In this document: positions 5,375-5,426 of the stretch, piece by piece | Position numbering within the stretch: the first letter of the stretch is position 1 | Layout of the letters: each line of letters opens with the position of its first letter | NCBI GenBank assembly: GCA_030627085.1 | Contig: DAOUSS010000115.1 | Coordinates: 1 to 5,426, forward strand | Direction: 5' to 3' | DNA length: 5,426 bases | DNA from: Candidatus Stahliibacteriota bacterium | Lineage (GTDB): Bacteria; Hydrothermota; UBA3073 | Position numbers and translations under genes: made by a program | Notes under the pieces: model-generated | What the model was told of the DNA's origin: nothing | The model's input: only the letters and a program-made list of their open reading frames with translations | The model's database searches: none

Positions 5375-5388
5375 TAACCTATTTTCAG

Positions 5389-5416
5389 CATTTGACATTT
5401 GTCATTTGACATTTTA
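5389..5416. repeat. Heptamer tandem array CATTTGA, four units
   Basis: Consecutive 7-bp units are CATTTGA (5389-5395), CATTTGT (5396-5402), CATTTGA (5403-5409) and the degenerate CATTTTA (5410-5416). It resembles in form the short heptamer tandem repeats described between genes in cyanobacteria, with no implication that this is a cyanobacterium. The window ends 10 bp later, so its full context is not visible. Confidence 0.82.
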
Positions 5417-5426
5417 TTGGATATTG

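Overview
This is bacterial DNA with low to moderate G+C, from a lineage I cannot name. All five credible genes read on the minus strand. The content (dapF, an MsmK/UgpC-type ATPase, an HD phosphohydrolase and a SPOR lipoprotein, with tandem arrays of very short repeats between genes) suggests an uncultured diderm from a metagenome assembly. The lipoprotein and its SPOR domain favour a cell with meso-diaminopimelate peptidoglycan. The phylum is a guess.

Layout in the direction of transcription, from high to low coordinates. (1) 5389-5416 is a four-unit heptamer tandem repeat. (2) 4392-5366 is an intact 975-bp insertion sequence of the IS1595 (ISXO2-like) type, with 23-bp imperfect terminal inverted repeats, an exact 8-bp target duplication and one full-length transposase. 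(3) 4194-4391 is a 198-bp spacer packed with short tandem repeats of about 10 and 8 bp; the IS sits in one of the octamer arrays. (4) 4193 down to 120 is a tightly packed four-gene operon: dapF, an MsmK/UgpC-type ABC ATPase, an HD-domain phosphohydrolase and a modular lipoprotein (beta-propeller, SPOR, FG-GAP). Its junctions overlap by 13, 4 and 4 bp, so translational coupling is likely. (5) 30-59 is a strong palindrome beyond the last gene.

How the parts may work together. DapF makes meso-diaminopimelate for peptidoglycan and lysine. The lipoprotein carries a SPOR domain, a family that binds peptidoglycan glycan strands lacking stem peptides, so the operon has a cell-wall thread. The ATPase has no permease or binding protein here and probably serves transporters encoded elsewhere. 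The HD protein is a likely metal phosphohydrolase of unknown substrate.

The most notable signal is the control region of the transposase. It has a full-consensus extended -10 sigma70-type promoter (TTGACA, 17 bp, TATAAT preceded by TGG) whose predicted start lies only a few bases before the ATG. An 11-bp exact inverted copy of the inner part of the right IS end overlaps the start site. This arrangement suggests autorepression by transposase, silencing of read-through transcripts by RNA pairing, or both. The IS also lies upstream of dapF in the same orientation, so it may drive the operon.
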